In this document: one piece after another, positions 35,218 through 44,516 of the stretch | Position numbering within the stretch: position 1 is the stretch's first letter | Layout: every line of letters starts with the position of its first letter | Origin: Variovorax paradoxus | GTDB lineage: Bacteria; Pseudomonadota; Gammaproteobacteria; Burkholderiales; Burkholderiaceae_C | DNA: 64,000 nucleotides | Direction: 5' to 3' | NCBI GenBank assembly: GCA_016806145.1 | Contig: CP063166.1 | Coordinates: 62,001 to 126,000, forward strand | Notes under the pieces: model-generated | What the model was told of the DNA's origin: nothing | What the model saw: the letters and a program-made list of their open reading frames with translations, nothing else | The model's database searches: none | Program-made: the position numbers and the translations under genes

Positions 35218-35247
35218 GTGAAACCCGGTGCGCCACCGGACTTTCAC
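35218..35247. promoter_or_regulatory. Two-part palindrome in the divergent region
   Basis: Nested arms GTGAAA (35218-35223) with TTTCAC (35242-35247), and CCGGTG (35225-35230) with CACCGG (35234-35239), form an almost continuous palindrome. It is 94 bases from the sigma-54 activator start and 40 bases from the hypothetical gene start. Such symmetry suits an activator or repressor site. Confidence 0.5.
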
Positions 35248-35264
35248 CGGGACGCGCTACGCTG

Positions 35265-35281
35265 GGTCTCCACCGGAGACC
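35265..35281 (+). promoter_or_regulatory. Hairpin covering the ribosome binding site of the 35287 gene
   Basis: GGTCTCC (35265-35271), ACC, GGAGACC (35275-35281) is a perfect 7-bp stem with a 3-base loop. The second arm contains the GGAG that should act as the ribosome binding site, 8 bases before ATG at 35287. Folding would hide it, suggesting translational control or simple damping. Confidence 0.55.
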
Positions 35282-35286
35282 GATGC

Positions 35287-35745
35287 ATGCACACCTTCCA
35301 GCTCTTCGCCGACTACTTTCAGTTCTACATCCAGGACGAATCCGCCGAAGGCGATCTTTCCGATGCATGGAGCGACGAGGCCGTGGAACGCATGCTCGCG
35401 ACCGCGCCCGGCGTGGTCGGCATCGGCACGGCGCGCAACATGAACGTGCCGGTCACGCTCGAGATCCTCGAGGCCGCGCCGTCGCTCGATGCCGATGCCT
35501 GGGAGCACATCGTCGAATGCACGCTCGCGACGGCGAGCGGGCGCCTCGCGATCGCGGGTTGCACCGACTACTTTCCGGATGCGGCGCGCATGGCGATCGC
35601 GCCGGGCACCTACCGCGTGCGCGCCTGCTACGCGGGGCTCGCGACGCTGTCCGAGGACGGGCTCGAGGGCGAGGACCGCTACCACCTCGCGCTGTGGCCG
35701 GCGCCGGCCATCGAGCCCACGGTCGTCAAGCAGCGCGCGGCCTGA
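35287..35745 (+). CDS. Hypothetical protein
   Basis: This is a 152-residue acidic cytoplasmic protein with no signal peptide or membrane segment. It opens MHTFQLFADYFQFYIQDESA, then AWSDEAVERMLATAPGVVGIG, and ends with a GTYRVRACYAGLATLSEDG strand-rich region. The 'QFYIQD ... W.DEA..RML' layout recalls ComJ-like small beta-sandwich proteins, but this is a weak resemblance. The start at 35287 follows GGAG inside a hairpin; an overlapping ATG four bases earlier is in another frame. It faces the livF-type gene with 7 bases between stop codons. Real gene likely; function unknown. Confidence 0.7.
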   Translation: MHTFQLFADYFQFYIQDESAEGDLSDAWSDEAVERMLATAPGVVGIGTARNMNVPVTLEILEAAPSLDADAWEHIVECTLATASGRLAIAGCTDYFPDAARMAIAPGTYRVRACYAGLATLSEDGLEGEDRYHLALWPAPAIEPTVVKQRAA

Positions 35746-35752
35746 GCGGCCC

Positions 35753-36454
35753 TCAGACCCCGAGCAAGGCCTCCAGCGCCTGCGGCTGCGCGAGCAGCGC
35801 GCCCGAGGCGCCCTGGCGCACGATCTGGCCCTTCTCCATCACCACCGCGAGCTCGGTGTGGGCCAGCACCTTGCGGTAGTCGCGGTCCACGATCAGGGTG
35901 GCGATGCCGGTCTGGCGGATCTGCTCGATCACGCGCCAGATCTCGGCCACGATCAGCGGCGCGAGGCCTTCGGTCGCCTCGTCGAGGATCAGCAGGCGCG
36001 GGTTGGTCATCAGCGCGCGGCCGATCGACAGCATCTGCTGCTCGCCGCCCGAGAGCTGCTGGCCGCCGTGCGACAGCCGCTCGGCCAGCCGCGGGAAGGT
36101 GGCCATCACGCGCTCGAAGGTCCAGGCGCGCTGGCCGTCGATGCCCGCGCGCTCGCTCATCACGAGGTTCTCGCGCACCGAGAGGTTGGGGAAGATGCCG
36201 CGGCCCTCGGGCACGTAGCCGATGCCCAGCCGCGCCATCTTCTCGGGCGGCAGGCCGGTGACCGTGCGGCCGTCGACCTGCACCTCGCCCGAGGCGGGGC
36301 GCACGTAGCCCATGATCGTGCGGATCAGCGTGGTCTTGCCCATGCCGTTGCGGCCCAGCAGGCCGACCGAGGTCGCGGCCGGGATCTCGGCATGCACGCC
36401 GCGCAGGATGTGGCTGTTGCCGTAGTAGGTGTTGAGGTCCTTGACGTTGAGCAT
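35753..36454 (-). CDS. LivF-type ABC transporter ATP-binding protein
   Basis: This is a 233-residue ATPase with Walker A GRNGMGKTT (about 35-43), signature LSGGEQQMLSIGRAL and Walker B LLILDEATEGL. It has the LivF-specific 'GYVPEGRGIFPNLSVRENL'. The start at 36454 has GGGAGG 6 bases upstream on the transcript, better than the ATG at 36481. It is the last gene of the leftward benzoate operon, with an 85-base gap from the LivG-type gene. Together with it, it should energise import of the ligand caught by the receptor at 39383. Confidence 0.93.
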   Translation of the reverse strand: MLNVKDLNTYYGNSHILRGVHAEIPAATSVGLLGRNGMGKTTLIRTIMGYVRPASGEVQVDGRTVTGLPPEKMARLGIGYVPEGRGIFPNLSVRENLVMSERAGIDGQRAWTFERVMATFPRLAERLSHGGQQLSGGEQQMLSIGRALMTNPRLLILDEATEGLAPLIVAEIWRVIEQIRQTGIATLIVDRDYRKVLAHTELAVVMEKGQIVRQGASGALLAQPQALEALLGV

Positions 36455-36539
36455 CAGAGGCCTCCCGCCGGGCCGCCCCAAGGCAGGCCTGAGCCTCCCC
36501 GGTGGGCAGCGATGACACGAAGTGCAGAGCGTGGGGGCA

Positions 36540-37304
36540 TCAGTGTTCCTCGCCGAGGTAGGCGGTGCGGACTTCGGGGTTCTCGCGGATCGCGTCGGGG
36601 CTACCGGTGGCGATGACCGTGCCGTTGACCATCACCGTGATGCGGTCGGCCACGCGGAACACCGCGTCCATGTCGTGCTCCACCAGCAGGATGGCGTGCG
36701 TGGCCTTGAGCTGCGCGAGCAGGTTCAGCATGCGGTCGGTCTCCTCCGCGCCCATGCCGGCCAGCGGCTCGTCGAGCAGCAGCACGCGCGGATGCGTGGC
36801 CAGGCACATCGCCACCTCGAGCTGGCGCTGCGCGCCGTGGCTCAGCGTGCCGGCGATGCGGTGCGCCTCGGCGGCGAGGCCCGCGGCTTCGAGCGCCGCG
36901 TCGGCCGAGGCCGAGCTCGCGGCGCAGCCGCGCGACGGCTGCCAGATCGCCCAGGGCCGCGGCGTGGCCGCCTGCGCCGCGAGGCGGCAGTTCTCGTGCA
37001 CGCTGAACTCCGGAAAGATGGTGGTGCGCTGATAGCTGCGGCCCACGCCCGCGAGCGCGCGGCGGAACTGCGCGCGCGTCGTGATGTCCTCGCCGTCGAG
37101 GCGGATGCGGCCGGCCGAGGCCTCGATCTCGCCCGAGAGCATGTTGATCAGCGTCGACTTGCCCGCGCCGTTGGTGCCGATCACCGCATGCACCTCGCCC
37201 ACGTGCAGGTCGAGCGTGACCGCGTTGACCGCGACCAGGCCGCCGAAGCGGCGGGTCAGTCCCTCGACGGACAGCAGCACCGAATCGTTGATGCGTGCGT
37301 TCAT
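36540..37304 (-). CDS. LivG-type ABC transporter ATP-binding protein
   Basis: This is a 254-residue ATPase with Walker A GTNGAGKST, signature LSHGAQRQLEVAMCLATHP and Walker B VLLLDEPLAGM. The H-loop is in LLVEHDMDAVF. A C-terminal LivG-like tail ends VRTAYLGEEH. It overlaps the permease gene by 4 bases (ATGA). In this family LivG and LivF form the nucleotide-binding heterodimer. Confidence 0.94.
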   Translation of the reverse strand: MNARINDSVLLSVEGLTRRFGGLVAVNAVTLDLHVGEVHAVIGTNGAGKSTLINMLSGEIEASAGRIRLDGEDITTRAQFRRALAGVGRSYQRTTIFPEFSVHENCRLAAQAATPRPWAIWQPSRGCAASSASADAALEAAGLAAEAHRIAGTLSHGAQRQLEVAMCLATHPRVLLLDEPLAGMGAEETDRMLNLLAQLKATHAILLVEHDMDAVFRVADRITVMVNGTVIATGSPDAIRENPEVRTAYLGEEH

Positions 37305-38314
37305 GCCCCGCTCCTCGGCGACAGCCGCTGCACCAGCCCGATCAGGCCCTTGGGCAGCAGCGCCACGAACACGATGATGGTCAGCCCCAGCGTGAGCTGC
37401 CAGTGGTCGGCCAGCGGCCCGAGCAGCGCGTGGGTCGAGAAGATCTCCTTGAGCAGCGTGAAGGCCATGGCGCCGATCACCGCGCCGCGCAGGTGGCCCA
37501 GGCCGCCGAGGATCACCATCAGCAGCACCTCGCCCGAGTTGTGCCAGGCCATCAGCTCGGGATTGACCACGCCGTCGCGCGAGGCCAGCAGGAAGCCCGC
37601 GAGGCCGGCGAGCGCACCGGCCAGCACGAAGGCCGCGAGCTTGTAGGCGTAGGTGGGGAAGCCCGCCGCGCGCATGCGTTGCTCGTTGACGCGGATGCCC
37701 GCGAGCGCCGCGCCGAAGCGCGAGCGGCGCAGCAGCGCGAGCAGCGCGTAGGTGAACACCAGCGCCGCCAGCACCACGTAGAACAGCACCGTGCGGTTCT
37801 CGAGGTCGAGCGCGCCGAGGGCCGGGCGCACGTAGAGGTAGATGCCGTCGCTGCCGCCGCCGACCTTGGTGTCGTGGAACACGAAGAAGGCCATCTGCGC
37901 GAAGGCCAGCGTCACCATGATGAAGTAGACGCCGCGCGTGCGCAGGCTCAGCGCGCCGACGAACAGGGCATAGAGCCCGGCCGCGCCCATGGCCGCGGGC
38001 AGCAGCAGCGCGAAGTTGCCGCCCTCGGCGCCCGAGGCCAGCACCGTGACGTAGGCGCCGATGCCGTAGAAGGCCGCGTGGCCCAGGCTCACGAGGCCGG
38101 TCATGCCGACCAGCAGCTCGAGGCTCAGCGCGAAGATCGACAGGATCATCACCTTGACGATGAAGTCCGAGGCGTAGTTGCCCAGCAGCGGGCCGGCGAT
38201 GCCGATGGCCAGCGCGCAGGCCAGCGGCAGCGCGAAGCCGCCGAAAGAGCCGGCGCGGGCAGGGGAAGGCGTGGAGGCAATCATGCGCGTGGAGGTCCTG
38301 GGGATCGAACTCAT
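37301..38314 (-). CDS. LivM-type ABC transporter permease
   Basis: This is a 337-residue membrane permease of the branched-chain amino acid family. The family stretch 'ELLVGMTGLVSLGHAAFYGI' is present, as is the coupling region 'FGAALAGIRVNEQRMRAAGF'. The start at 38314 is chosen because it overlaps the stop of the LivH-type gene (ATGA); an ATG at 38284 would give a protein 10 residues shorter. It pairs with the LivH-type protein to form the membrane channel. Confidence 0.92.
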   Translation of the reverse strand: MSSIPRTSTRMIASTPSPARAGSFGGFALPLACALAIGIAGPLLGNYASDFIVKVMILSIFALSLELLVGMTGLVSLGHAAFYGIGAYVTVLASGAEGGNFALLLPAAMGAAGLYALFVGALSLRTRGVYFIMVTLAFAQMAFFVFHDTKVGGGSDGIYLYVRPALGALDLENRTVLFYVVLAALVFTYALLALLRRSRFGAALAGIRVNEQRMRAAGFPTYAYKLAAFVLAGALAGLAGFLLASRDGVVNPELMAWHNSGEVLLMVILGGLGHLRGAVIGAMAFTLLKEIFSTHALLGPLADHWQLTLGLTIIVFVALLPKGLIGLVQRLSPRSGA

Positions 38315-39183
38315 GGACGCCGTCCCATCAGCCCCTCGGGCTTCCAGATCAGCACGATCGCCATCAGCAGGTAGATGCCGATGCCGCTCAGGTCGGCGAA
38401 GAACACCTTGCCGAAGGTGTCGACGAAGCCCACCAGCAGCGAGGCGACGAGCGCGCCGGTGATCGAGCCGATGCCGCCGATCACGACCAGCACGAAGCAG
38501 ATGATCAGCACGCTCGCGCCCATGTTGGGATAGACCGAGGACATCGGCGCGGCGATCATGCCGGCCAGCGCCGCGAGCGCCACGCCGGCCGCGAAGACGA
38601 TGCGGTAGAGCCGCTTCACGTCGATGCCCAGGCCGCGCACCATGTCGCGGTTGCTCGCGCCGGCGCGGATCATCATGCCCAGTCGCGTGCGGTTGACCAC
38701 CCAGTACAGCGCCAGCGCCAGCACGATGCAGGCGGCCGAGGCGAACAGGCGATACCAGGGATAGCTCATCACGCTGCCCAGCGCGAAGCTGCCGTCGAGC
38801 CAGGCCGGCACCTTCACGCCGTGCACGTCGTTGCCCACCAGGATCGAGCGCAGTTCCTCGAACACCAGGATCAGGCCGTAGGTCATGAGCACCTGCTGCA
38901 GGTGGTCGCGCTGGTAGAGATAGCTGAAGAAGGCCCACTCGAGCAGGTAGCCGAAGATGGCGGCGAGCACCACGCCGGCCACCAGCATCAGCAGGAACTG
39001 GTCGCCGAACAGCGGCGCCAGCGAGAACGCCATGTAGGCGCCGATCATGTAGAAGCTGCCGTGCGCGAGGTTGATCACGCCCATGATCCCGAAGATCAGC
39101 GTCAGGCCCGAGGCCACGAGAAAGAGCAGCAGTCCGTACTGAACCGAGTTCAGGCACTGGACGAGGAAGGTGCCGAAGTCCAC
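38311..39183 (-). CDS. LivH-type ABC transporter permease
   Basis: This is a 290-residue permease opening FGTFLVQCLNSVQYGLLLFL. It has the family segments 'LTLIFGIMGVINLAHGSFYM' and 'GLGIDVKRLYRIVFAAGVAL'. It follows the receptor gene after about 200 bases that contain a REP-like repeat. All four transporter components downstream of the receptor run in the order HMGF, so this is a complete ABC importer rather than an orphan set. Confidence 0.93.
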   Translation of the reverse strand: MDFGTFLVQCLNSVQYGLLLFLVASGLTLIFGIMGVINLAHGSFYMIGAYMAFSLAPLFGDQFLLMLVAGVVLAAIFGYLLEWAFFSYLYQRDHLQQVLMTYGLILVFEELRSILVGNDVHGVKVPAWLDGSFALGSVMSYPWYRLFASAACIVLALALYWVVNRTRLGMMIRAGASNRDMVRGLGIDVKRLYRIVFAAGVALAALAGMIAAPMSSVYPNMGASVLIICFVLVVIGGIGSITGALVASLLVGFVDTFGKVFFADLSGIGIYLLMAIVLIWKPEGLMGRRP

Positions 39184-39237
39184 GGGTGGGGTCTCACTGA
39201 AGAGGCTGGCAAGAATCGGAGCCGGATGCCGCTCCAG

Positions 39238-39310
39238 CCGTTCGGCCTGAGCCTGTCGAAGGCGGGGCGCGCAGCTTGCGCGGCGGCTTCGACAGGCTCA
39301 GCCCGAACGG
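39238..39310. repeat. REP-like inverted repeat, copy 2
   Basis: Arms at 39238-39261 and 39287-39310 match at 23 of 24 positions and share the core GCCTGTCGAAG with the copy at 19176-19237. It sits inside the benzoate operon, between the receptor and LivH-type genes. A stable hairpin here could protect the upstream transcript segment and raise receptor levels relative to the permeases. Confidence 0.85.
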
Positions 39311-39382
39311 GCAGGGGCGGGCCGGGACGAAATACGAAAGCGAAGAGAAGAAGATCGAGCCGATTAGCGGAAGGCCGAGGCC

Positions 39383-40558
39383 TTACATGCGGCAACCGCG
39401 GGCAGGGTCGGCCAAGCCCTTGATCGCCGTGCTCACCAGCTTGTTCTCCTTGCCTTCCACCTTGCGCAGATAGATGTCCTGCACCGGGTTGTGCGACTTG
39501 CTGACCGTGAAGGTGCCGCGCGGGCTGTCGATCTTGGCCTTCTCGACCGCGGCCGCGAAGTCGGCCTTCTTCGTGATGTCGCCCTTGGTGGCGGCGAGGC
39601 CCACGCCCAGCATCTGCGCGGCGTCGTAGCCCTGCACCGCGTACACGTCGGGCTGCAGCTTGAAGGTCTTGGCGTAGGCGGTGCGGAAGGCGGTGTCGCG
39701 CGGCGTGTTCAGGCCGTCGGCGTAGTGCAGCGTGGTGAGCATGCCCTGCGCCGATTCGCCCTGCGCCTCGAGCGTGCCGTCGGTCAGGAAGCCCGGGCCG
39801 TACAGCGGGATGGTCTTGTTCAGGCCCGCGGCCTGGTAGTCCTTGACGAACTTGACCGCGCCACCGCCCGCGAAGAAGGCGTACACGGCATCGGGCTTGG
39901 CCGCCGCGATCTCGGTCAGCAGGGCCTGGAACTCCACGTTCGGGAACGGCAGCGTGAGCTGCTTGTCGACCTTGCCGCCGGCCTTCTCGAAGCCTTCCTT
40001 GAAGCCGTTGACCGACTCCTCGCCGGCCGCGTACTTCCAGGTGATGGTCATGACCTTCTTCTTGCCCTGCTGCTTGGCCGCCACTTCACCCATGGCGTAG
40101 GCCGGCTGCCAGTTGCTGAACGAGCTGCGGAAGATGTTGGGCGCGCACATCGGGCCGGTGACGGCGTCGGCGCCGGCATTGGGCACGATCAGCACGGTGC
40201 CGCTCTCCTTGGCGGCCTTGGCCATGGCCATGGCCACGCCCGAGTGCACGGTGCCCACGATCACGTCGACGTTGTCGCGCTTGATCAGCTTGTTGACGTT
40301 GTCGGTGGCCTTGGCGGGATCGGACTCGTCGTCGACCTTGAAGTATTCGATCTCGCGGCCCGCGAGCTTGCCGCCCTGCTCGTCGACGTAGAGCTTGAAG
40401 CCGTTCTCGATCGCCACGCCGAGCGCGGTGAAGGTGCCGCTGTAGGGCAGCATCAGGCCGACCTTGAGCTTGCCCGTGCCCTGGGCCGAGGCGGCCGTGC
40501 ACAGCGCGGCGAAGGACAGCGCGGTCAGCGCGAGGCGGGTGGTGTGGCGAATGGTCAT
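39383..40558 (-). CDS. Branched-chain-type ABC receptor in the benzoate operon
   Basis: This is a 391-residue periplasmic receptor with a Sec signal peptide (residues 1-25, TAASAQ). The mature protein begins with the Peripla_BP_6 opening KLKVGLMLPYSGTFTALGVA and continues with IVGTVHSGVAMAMAKAAKES. A conserved two-Cys arrangement is seen (MCAPNIF and terminal GCRM). In several betaproteobacteria such systems lie with benzoate or aromatic acid genes. Here it follows benzoate-CoA ligase and a hydrolase with ATGA overlaps, so benzoate or a similar aromatic acid is the likely ligand. Confidence 0.9.
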   Translation of the reverse strand: MTIRHTTRLALTALSFAALCTAASAQGTGKLKVGLMLPYSGTFTALGVAIENGFKLYVDEQGGKLAGREIEYFKVDDESDPAKATDNVNKLIKRDNVDVIVGTVHSGVAMAMAKAAKESGTVLIVPNAGADAVTGPMCAPNIFRSSFSNWQPAYAMGEVAAKQQGKKKVMTITWKYAAGEESVNGFKEGFEKAGGKVDKQLTLPFPNVEFQALLTEIAAAKPDAVYAFFAGGGAVKFVKDYQAAGLNKTIPLYGPGFLTDGTLEAQGESAQGMLTTLHYADGLNTPRDTAFRTAYAKTFKLQPDVYAVQGYDAAQMLGVGLAATKGDITKKADFAAAVEKAKIDSPRGTFTVSKSHNPVQDIYLRKVEGKENKLVSTAIKGLADPARGCRM

Positions 40559-41361
40559 GAACTCTGTCTCCTGTTTTTGGTGATGAACGAAGTGGCCGCG
40601 ACGATGACACGATCCGGCTGATCGCGATGCGGGGAATGCCCGCATTCGGGGATCTCGAGCAGCTCGCAGCCGGGCACGCGCGCGGCGATGCCGCGGATCT
40701 GCGCGAGGCTGCCGTACTCGTCGCCGAGGCCCTGCACGGCGAGCACGGGGCAGCGGATCGCGTCGAGCTCGGCCTCGATGTTCCAGTCGCGGAATGGCGG
40801 ATGCAGCCAGATGCGGTTCCAGCCCCAGAAGGCCGAATCGGCGCTGTCGTGGTAGCGGCCGAGTTTCTGCGGCAGGTCGGTGCCGAGGTAGGCGGTGCGC
40901 GCGAACTCGATGTTCGCCACCGTCACGTCTTCCACGAAGATGTGCGGCGCCAGCACGATCAGGCCCGCGACGCGATCGGGAAAGCGCGCGGCATACAGCA
41001 GCGAGATCGAGCCGCCATCGCTGTGGCCGAACAGCCAGGGCTTTTCGCCGTCGAGCGCGAGCGCCGCGAACAGCGCGGGCAGCACCTCGTGCGCCTGGCG
41101 GTGCATGAAGTCCACGTCCCAGATCTCGTCCTCGGCGCGCGGCGTGGAGCGGCCGTAGCCGGGGCGCGAGAACACCAGGCCGCGCACGCCGGCGGCTTCG
41201 CACAGGCGCGCGGGAAAGTCCTTCCACATCGAGACCGAGCCCAGGCCCTCGTGCAGGAACACGACGAGCGGCGCGTCGGCGCGCTCGGGCGCGATCCACT
41301 GGCACTCGATGCGCACCGCGCGGCCGCGCCAGTCGATGGTGGCGAAGTCCGGAAGGCTCAT
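40555..41361 (-). CDS. Alpha/beta hydrolase of the benzoate operon
   Basis: This is a 268-residue hydrolase with VVFLHEGLGSVSMWKDFP (oxyanion region), nucleophile elbow FGHSDGGS (Ser near 114), acid in 'VQGLGDEYGS' and base in IPECGHSPHRDQP. The LHEGLGS form is characteristic of a subgroup commonly found next to benzoyl-CoA and related pathways. Its role is not established; hydrolysis of a dead-end thioester or a lactone is possible. It overlaps both neighbours by 4 bases, so its expression is tied to the ligase and receptor. Confidence 0.87.
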   Translation of the reverse strand: MSLPDFATIDWRGRAVRIECQWIAPERADAPLVVFLHEGLGSVSMWKDFPARLCEAAGVRGLVFSRPGYGRSTPRAEDEIWDVDFMHRQAHEVLPALFAALALDGEKPWLFGHSDGGSISLLYAARFPDRVAGLIVLAPHIFVEDVTVANIEFARTAYLGTDLPQKLGRYHDSADSAFWGWNRIWLHPPFRDWNIEAELDAIRCPVLAVQGLGDEYGSLAQIRGIAARVPGCELLEIPECGHSPHRDQPDRVIVAATSFITKNRRQSS

Positions 41362-42905
41362 GCCTGCTTCTCGCGCTCGCGCAGCCGGAAGCGCTGGATC
41401 TTGCCGGTCGCCGTCTTCGGCAGCTCGGCCACGAACTCGAGGAAGCGCGGGTACTTGTAGGGCGCGAGGCGCTCCTTCACGAAGGCCTTGAGCTCGTCCT
41501 CGGTGGTGGTGCCGCCGTCCTTGAGCACCACGAAGGCCTTGGTCTTCGTGAGGCCCTCGCCGTCCTCCTTGCCGATCACCGCGGCCTCGAGCACGGCCGG
41601 ATGCTGCATCAGCGTGGCCTCGACCTCGAAGGGCGAGACGTAGATGCCGCTGACCTTGAGCATGTCGTCGCTGCGGCCCGCATAGGTGAAGTAGCCGTCG
41701 GCGTCGCGCGTGTACTTGTCGCCGCTCTTGGTCCAGCCGCCCTGGAAGGTCTCGCGCGACTTCTCGCGGTTGGTCCAGTACATCAGCGCCGAACTCGGGC
41801 CGCGGATGTAGAGGTCGCCGACCTCGCCGTCGGGCACGGCGCGGCCGTCCTCGCCGCGCAGCTCGACCTCGTAGCCCTCGACCGGCTTGCCCGTGGTGCC
41901 GTAGCGCACGTCGTCGGGCCGGTTCGAGATGAAGATGTGCAGCATCTCGGTGGAGCCGATGCCGTCGATGATGTCGCAACCGAAGTGCGTCTTGAAGCGC
42001 TGCGCGATCTCGCCGGGCAGGGCCTCGCCGGCCGACGAGCACATGCGCAGCGCCACCGCCTCGCGCGCCGGCAGCTTCGGCGAGGCGAGCATGCCCGCGA
42101 AGCCGGTGGGCGCGCCGAAGAAGACCGTGGGCTTGTGCTCCACCCAGCGGCGGAACGTTGCATCGGGCGTGGGGCGCTCGGCCATCAGCACCACGGTGGC
42201 ACCGACCGACAGCGGGAAGGTCAGCGCATTGCCCAGGCCGTAGGCGAAGTACATCTTGGCGGCCGAGAAGCAGACGTCGTTCTCGGTCAGGCCCAGCACC
42301 GGCTTGCCGTAGAGCTCGGCGGTCCACCAGAGGTTGGCCTGCGTGTGGACCGTGCCCTTGGGCTTGCCGGTGGAACCCGACGAGTAGAGCCAGAAGCCGG
42401 GATCGTCGGAGGCCGTGAGCGCGGGCGCGGCCAGCGGCTCGGCGGCGGCGAGCGCGGCCTCGAAATCCCGCGCGCCCTCGGGCAGCGCGCCCGCGGGTTG
42501 CGACACCAGCAGCGTGTGCAGCTCGTGGCCGCCGCGCGCCATCGCTTCCTGCAGCACCGGCAGCAGCGCACCCGACACCAGCGCGGCCTGCGCGCGGCTG
42601 TGGTCGAGCATGTAGGCGTAGTCCTCGGGCGTGAGCAGCGTGTTGACGGCCACCGGCACGATGCCGGCATAGAGGCAGCCGAGGAAGCTCACGGGCCAGT
42701 CGTTGCCGTCGAGCATCAAGAGCAGCACCCGTTCCTCGCGGCGCAGGCCCGCGGCCTTGAGCGCCGCGGCCAGGCGGCGCGAGCGTTTCTCGAGCTGGCC
42801 GTAGCTCAGCGTGCCGCGGTCGTCGACGTAGGCGGTGCGCGCGGCGCGCTCGCGGTTGAGCGCGAACAGGTGCTCGGCGAAATTGAAGCGGGGTGGCAGG
42901 CTCAT
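41358..42905 (-). CDS. bclA: Benzoate-CoA ligase
   Basis: This is a 515-residue ANL ligase. The P-loop YSSGSTGKPKGTVHT (about 174-188), the GIGSTEMLHIFISN motif and FFGAPTGFAGML match the benzoate-CoA ligase family. The catalytic lysine is in LPKTATGKIQRFRL near the C-terminus. It activates benzoate to benzoyl-CoA using ATP and CoA, the first step of the box pathway. It starts 60 bases after boxD ends. That short gap contains an AT-rich CTATATAG, which may be an internal promoter element. Confidence 0.93.
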   Translation of the reverse strand: MSLPPRFNFAEHLFALNRERAARTAYVDDRGTLSYGQLEKRSRRLAAALKAAGLRREERVLLLMLDGNDWPVSFLGCLYAGIVPVAVNTLLTPEDYAYMLDHSRAQAALVSGALLPVLQEAMARGGHELHTLLVSQPAGALPEGARDFEAALAAAEPLAAPALTASDDPGFWLYSSGSTGKPKGTVHTQANLWWTAELYGKPVLGLTENDVCFSAAKMYFAYGLGNALTFPLSVGATVVLMAERPTPDATFRRWVEHKPTVFFGAPTGFAGMLASPKLPAREAVALRMCSSAGEALPGEIAQRFKTHFGCDIIDGIGSTEMLHIFISNRPDDVRYGTTGKPVEGYEVELRGEDGRAVPDGEVGDLYIRGPSSALMYWTNREKSRETFQGGWTKSGDKYTRDADGYFTYAGRSDDMLKVSGIYVSPFEVEATLMQHPAVLEAAVIGKEDGEGLTKTKAFVVLKDGGTTTEDELKAFVKERLAPYKYPRFLEFVAELPKTATGKIQRFRLREREKQA

Positions 42906-42965
42906 CGTGTGTCTCCTTGGGGCCTCTCTCCGGGGGGCTGCGGCGGTATCTATATAGAAGGGCGG

Positions 42966-44516
42966 CTACAGCCCCAGGGCGGCGAGCACGCCGTTGCCCG
43001 CCTGCACCGCGCTGCGGCGGTGGTAGAAGTCCAGCGCGCGCAGGCCGCCGAGTTCGGCGCCGCCGCCCGCGCGGCCCGGGCCGCCGTGCAGCGACATCGG
43101 CATCACGTTGCCGTGGCCGGTCTGGGCCTGCGCCACCTCGGGCGTGATCACGTGCACGCGGCCATGGCTGGCCGCGAGTTCGACCGCCGCCTGCGCGAGC
43201 GCCGTTTCGTCGGCGCCGTAGAGCGAGGTCACGAGCGAGCCCTGGCCGCGGTGGGCGAGGGCGAAGGCATGGGCCGTGTCGCGGTAGGGCAGCAGCGTGG
43301 CGACCGGGCCGAAGACCTCGATGTCGTGCACCTGCCGCGCCGCGTCGGCGTCGCGCGCACCCAGCAGCACCGGGCCGATGCAGGCGGCCACGGCCGGGTC
43401 GGCATCGACCAGCGGGCGGTCGCGGCCGTCGTGCAGCACCTGGGTCTGCGCGGCGAGCGCATCGAGGCCCTCGCGCACCGCGGCCAGCTGCGCACGGCTC
43501 ACCAGCGAGCCCATGCGCACGCCCTCGTTGCGCGGGTTGCCCACGCTCACGCCCGCGAGCTTGGCGCCGATCGCTTCGGCGGCGGCGTCGTAGAACTCGG
43601 CCGGCACGAGGATGCGGCGGATCGCGGTGCACTTCTGGCCCGCCTTCACCGTCATCTCGCGCACCACCTCGCGCACCAGCAGGTTGAAGGCCTCGCTGCC
43701 GGGCGCGGCGCCGGGCAGCAGCAGCGCGCTGTTGAGGCTGTCGGCCTCGATGTTCACGCGCACCGAGCGCCGCGCCACGGCGTCGTGCGAGCGGATCAGC
43801 GCGGCGGTGTCGGCCGAGCCGGTGAACGAGACCACGTCGAAGGGCTGGAGCTGGTCCATCAGGCCGGCCGAGCTGCCGCAGATCACCGACAGCGCGCCCG
43901 CGGGCAGCACGCCCGCGTCGACCACGTCCTTGACCATGCGCTGCGTGAGCCAGGCGGTGGCGGTGGCCGGCTTCACGATCACCGGCACGCCCGAGAGCAG
44001 CGCGGGCGCGGCCTTCTCCCACAGGCCCCACGAGGGGAAGTTGAAGGCGTTGATGAACAGCGCCACGCCATGCGTGGGCACCTGCAGATGCTGCGACTGG
44101 AACAGCGGCTCCTTGCCGAGCCTGGCGGCCTCGCCGTCGCGCAGCGCGCGCACGTCGCCGAGCGCATCGCCCCACTTGGCGTACTGACCCAGCGTGAAGA
44201 TCGCGCCGTCGATGTCGACGGCCGAGTCGTTCTTCACCGTGCCCGAGTTCGCGGTGGCGATCTCGTAATACGCATCGCGGTTGGCCTGCAGCACCTTGAC
44301 GACGGCCGCCAGCAGGCCGGCGCGCTGGCGGTAGGTGAGGGCGCGCAGCGCCTGGCCGCCCTGTTCGCGGGCGAACGCGAAGGCCCCGGGCAGGTCGAGC
44401 CCGGTGGCGTCGACGCGCACGAGCTCGGTGCCGAGCACCGGGTCGAAGAGGGGCGTGCCGGCGCCCGAGCCGCTTTGCCAGCGGCCGGCGACGTGATTGG
44501 GAAGAAGCTCGGTCAT
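42966..44516 (-). CDS. boxD: 3,4-dehydroadipyl-CoA semialdehyde dehydrogenase
   Basis: This is a 516-residue aldehyde dehydrogenase resembling the PaaZ/BoxD branch. It has '[20 protein letters not shown]', the [17 protein letters not shown]-binding loop, the catalytic Glu in [12 protein letters not shown] and the nucleophilic Cys in [15 protein letters not shown]. The C-terminal [15 protein letters not shown] segment is shared with PaaZ and BoxD. It oxidises the BoxC product semialdehyde to 3,4-dehydroadipyl-CoA. It overlaps the DUF4863 gene by ATGA and is downstream of the BoxR-controlled promoter. Confidence 0.92.
   Translation of the reverse strand: MTELLPNHVAGRWQSGSGAGTPLFDPVLGTELVRVDATGLDLPGAFAFAREQGGQALRALTYRQRAGLLAAVVKVLQANRDAYYEIATANSGTVKNDSAVDIDGAIFTLGQYAKWGDALGDVRALRDGEAARLGKEPLFQSQHLQVPTHGVALFINAFNFPSWGLWEKAAPALLSGVPVIVKPATATAWLTQRMVKDVVDAGVLPAGALSVICGSSAGLMDQLQPFDVVSFTGSADTAALIRSHDAVARRSVRVNIEADSLNSALLLPGAAPGSEAFNLLVREVVREMTVKAGQKCTAIRRILVPAEFYDAAAEAIGAKLAGVSVGNPRNEGVRMGSLVSRAQLAAVREGLDALAAQTQVLHDGRDRPLVDADPAVAACIGPVLLGARDADAARQVHDIEVFGPVATLLPYRDTAHAFALAHRGQGSLVTSLYGADETALAQAAVELAASHGRVHVITPEVAQAQTGHGNVMPMSLHGGPGRAGGGAELGGLRALDFYHRRSAVQAGNGVLAALGL

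Noticed and set aside
35287..35745. Naming the hypothetical protein as ComJ/nuclease inhibitor
   Set aside because: Only a loose pattern match at the N-terminus; not enough to assign the family.
42950..42957. CTATATAG between boxD and bclA as an internal promoter
   Set aside because: An AT-rich -10-like element is present but no -35 could be found at proper spacing, so it is mentioned only as a possibility.
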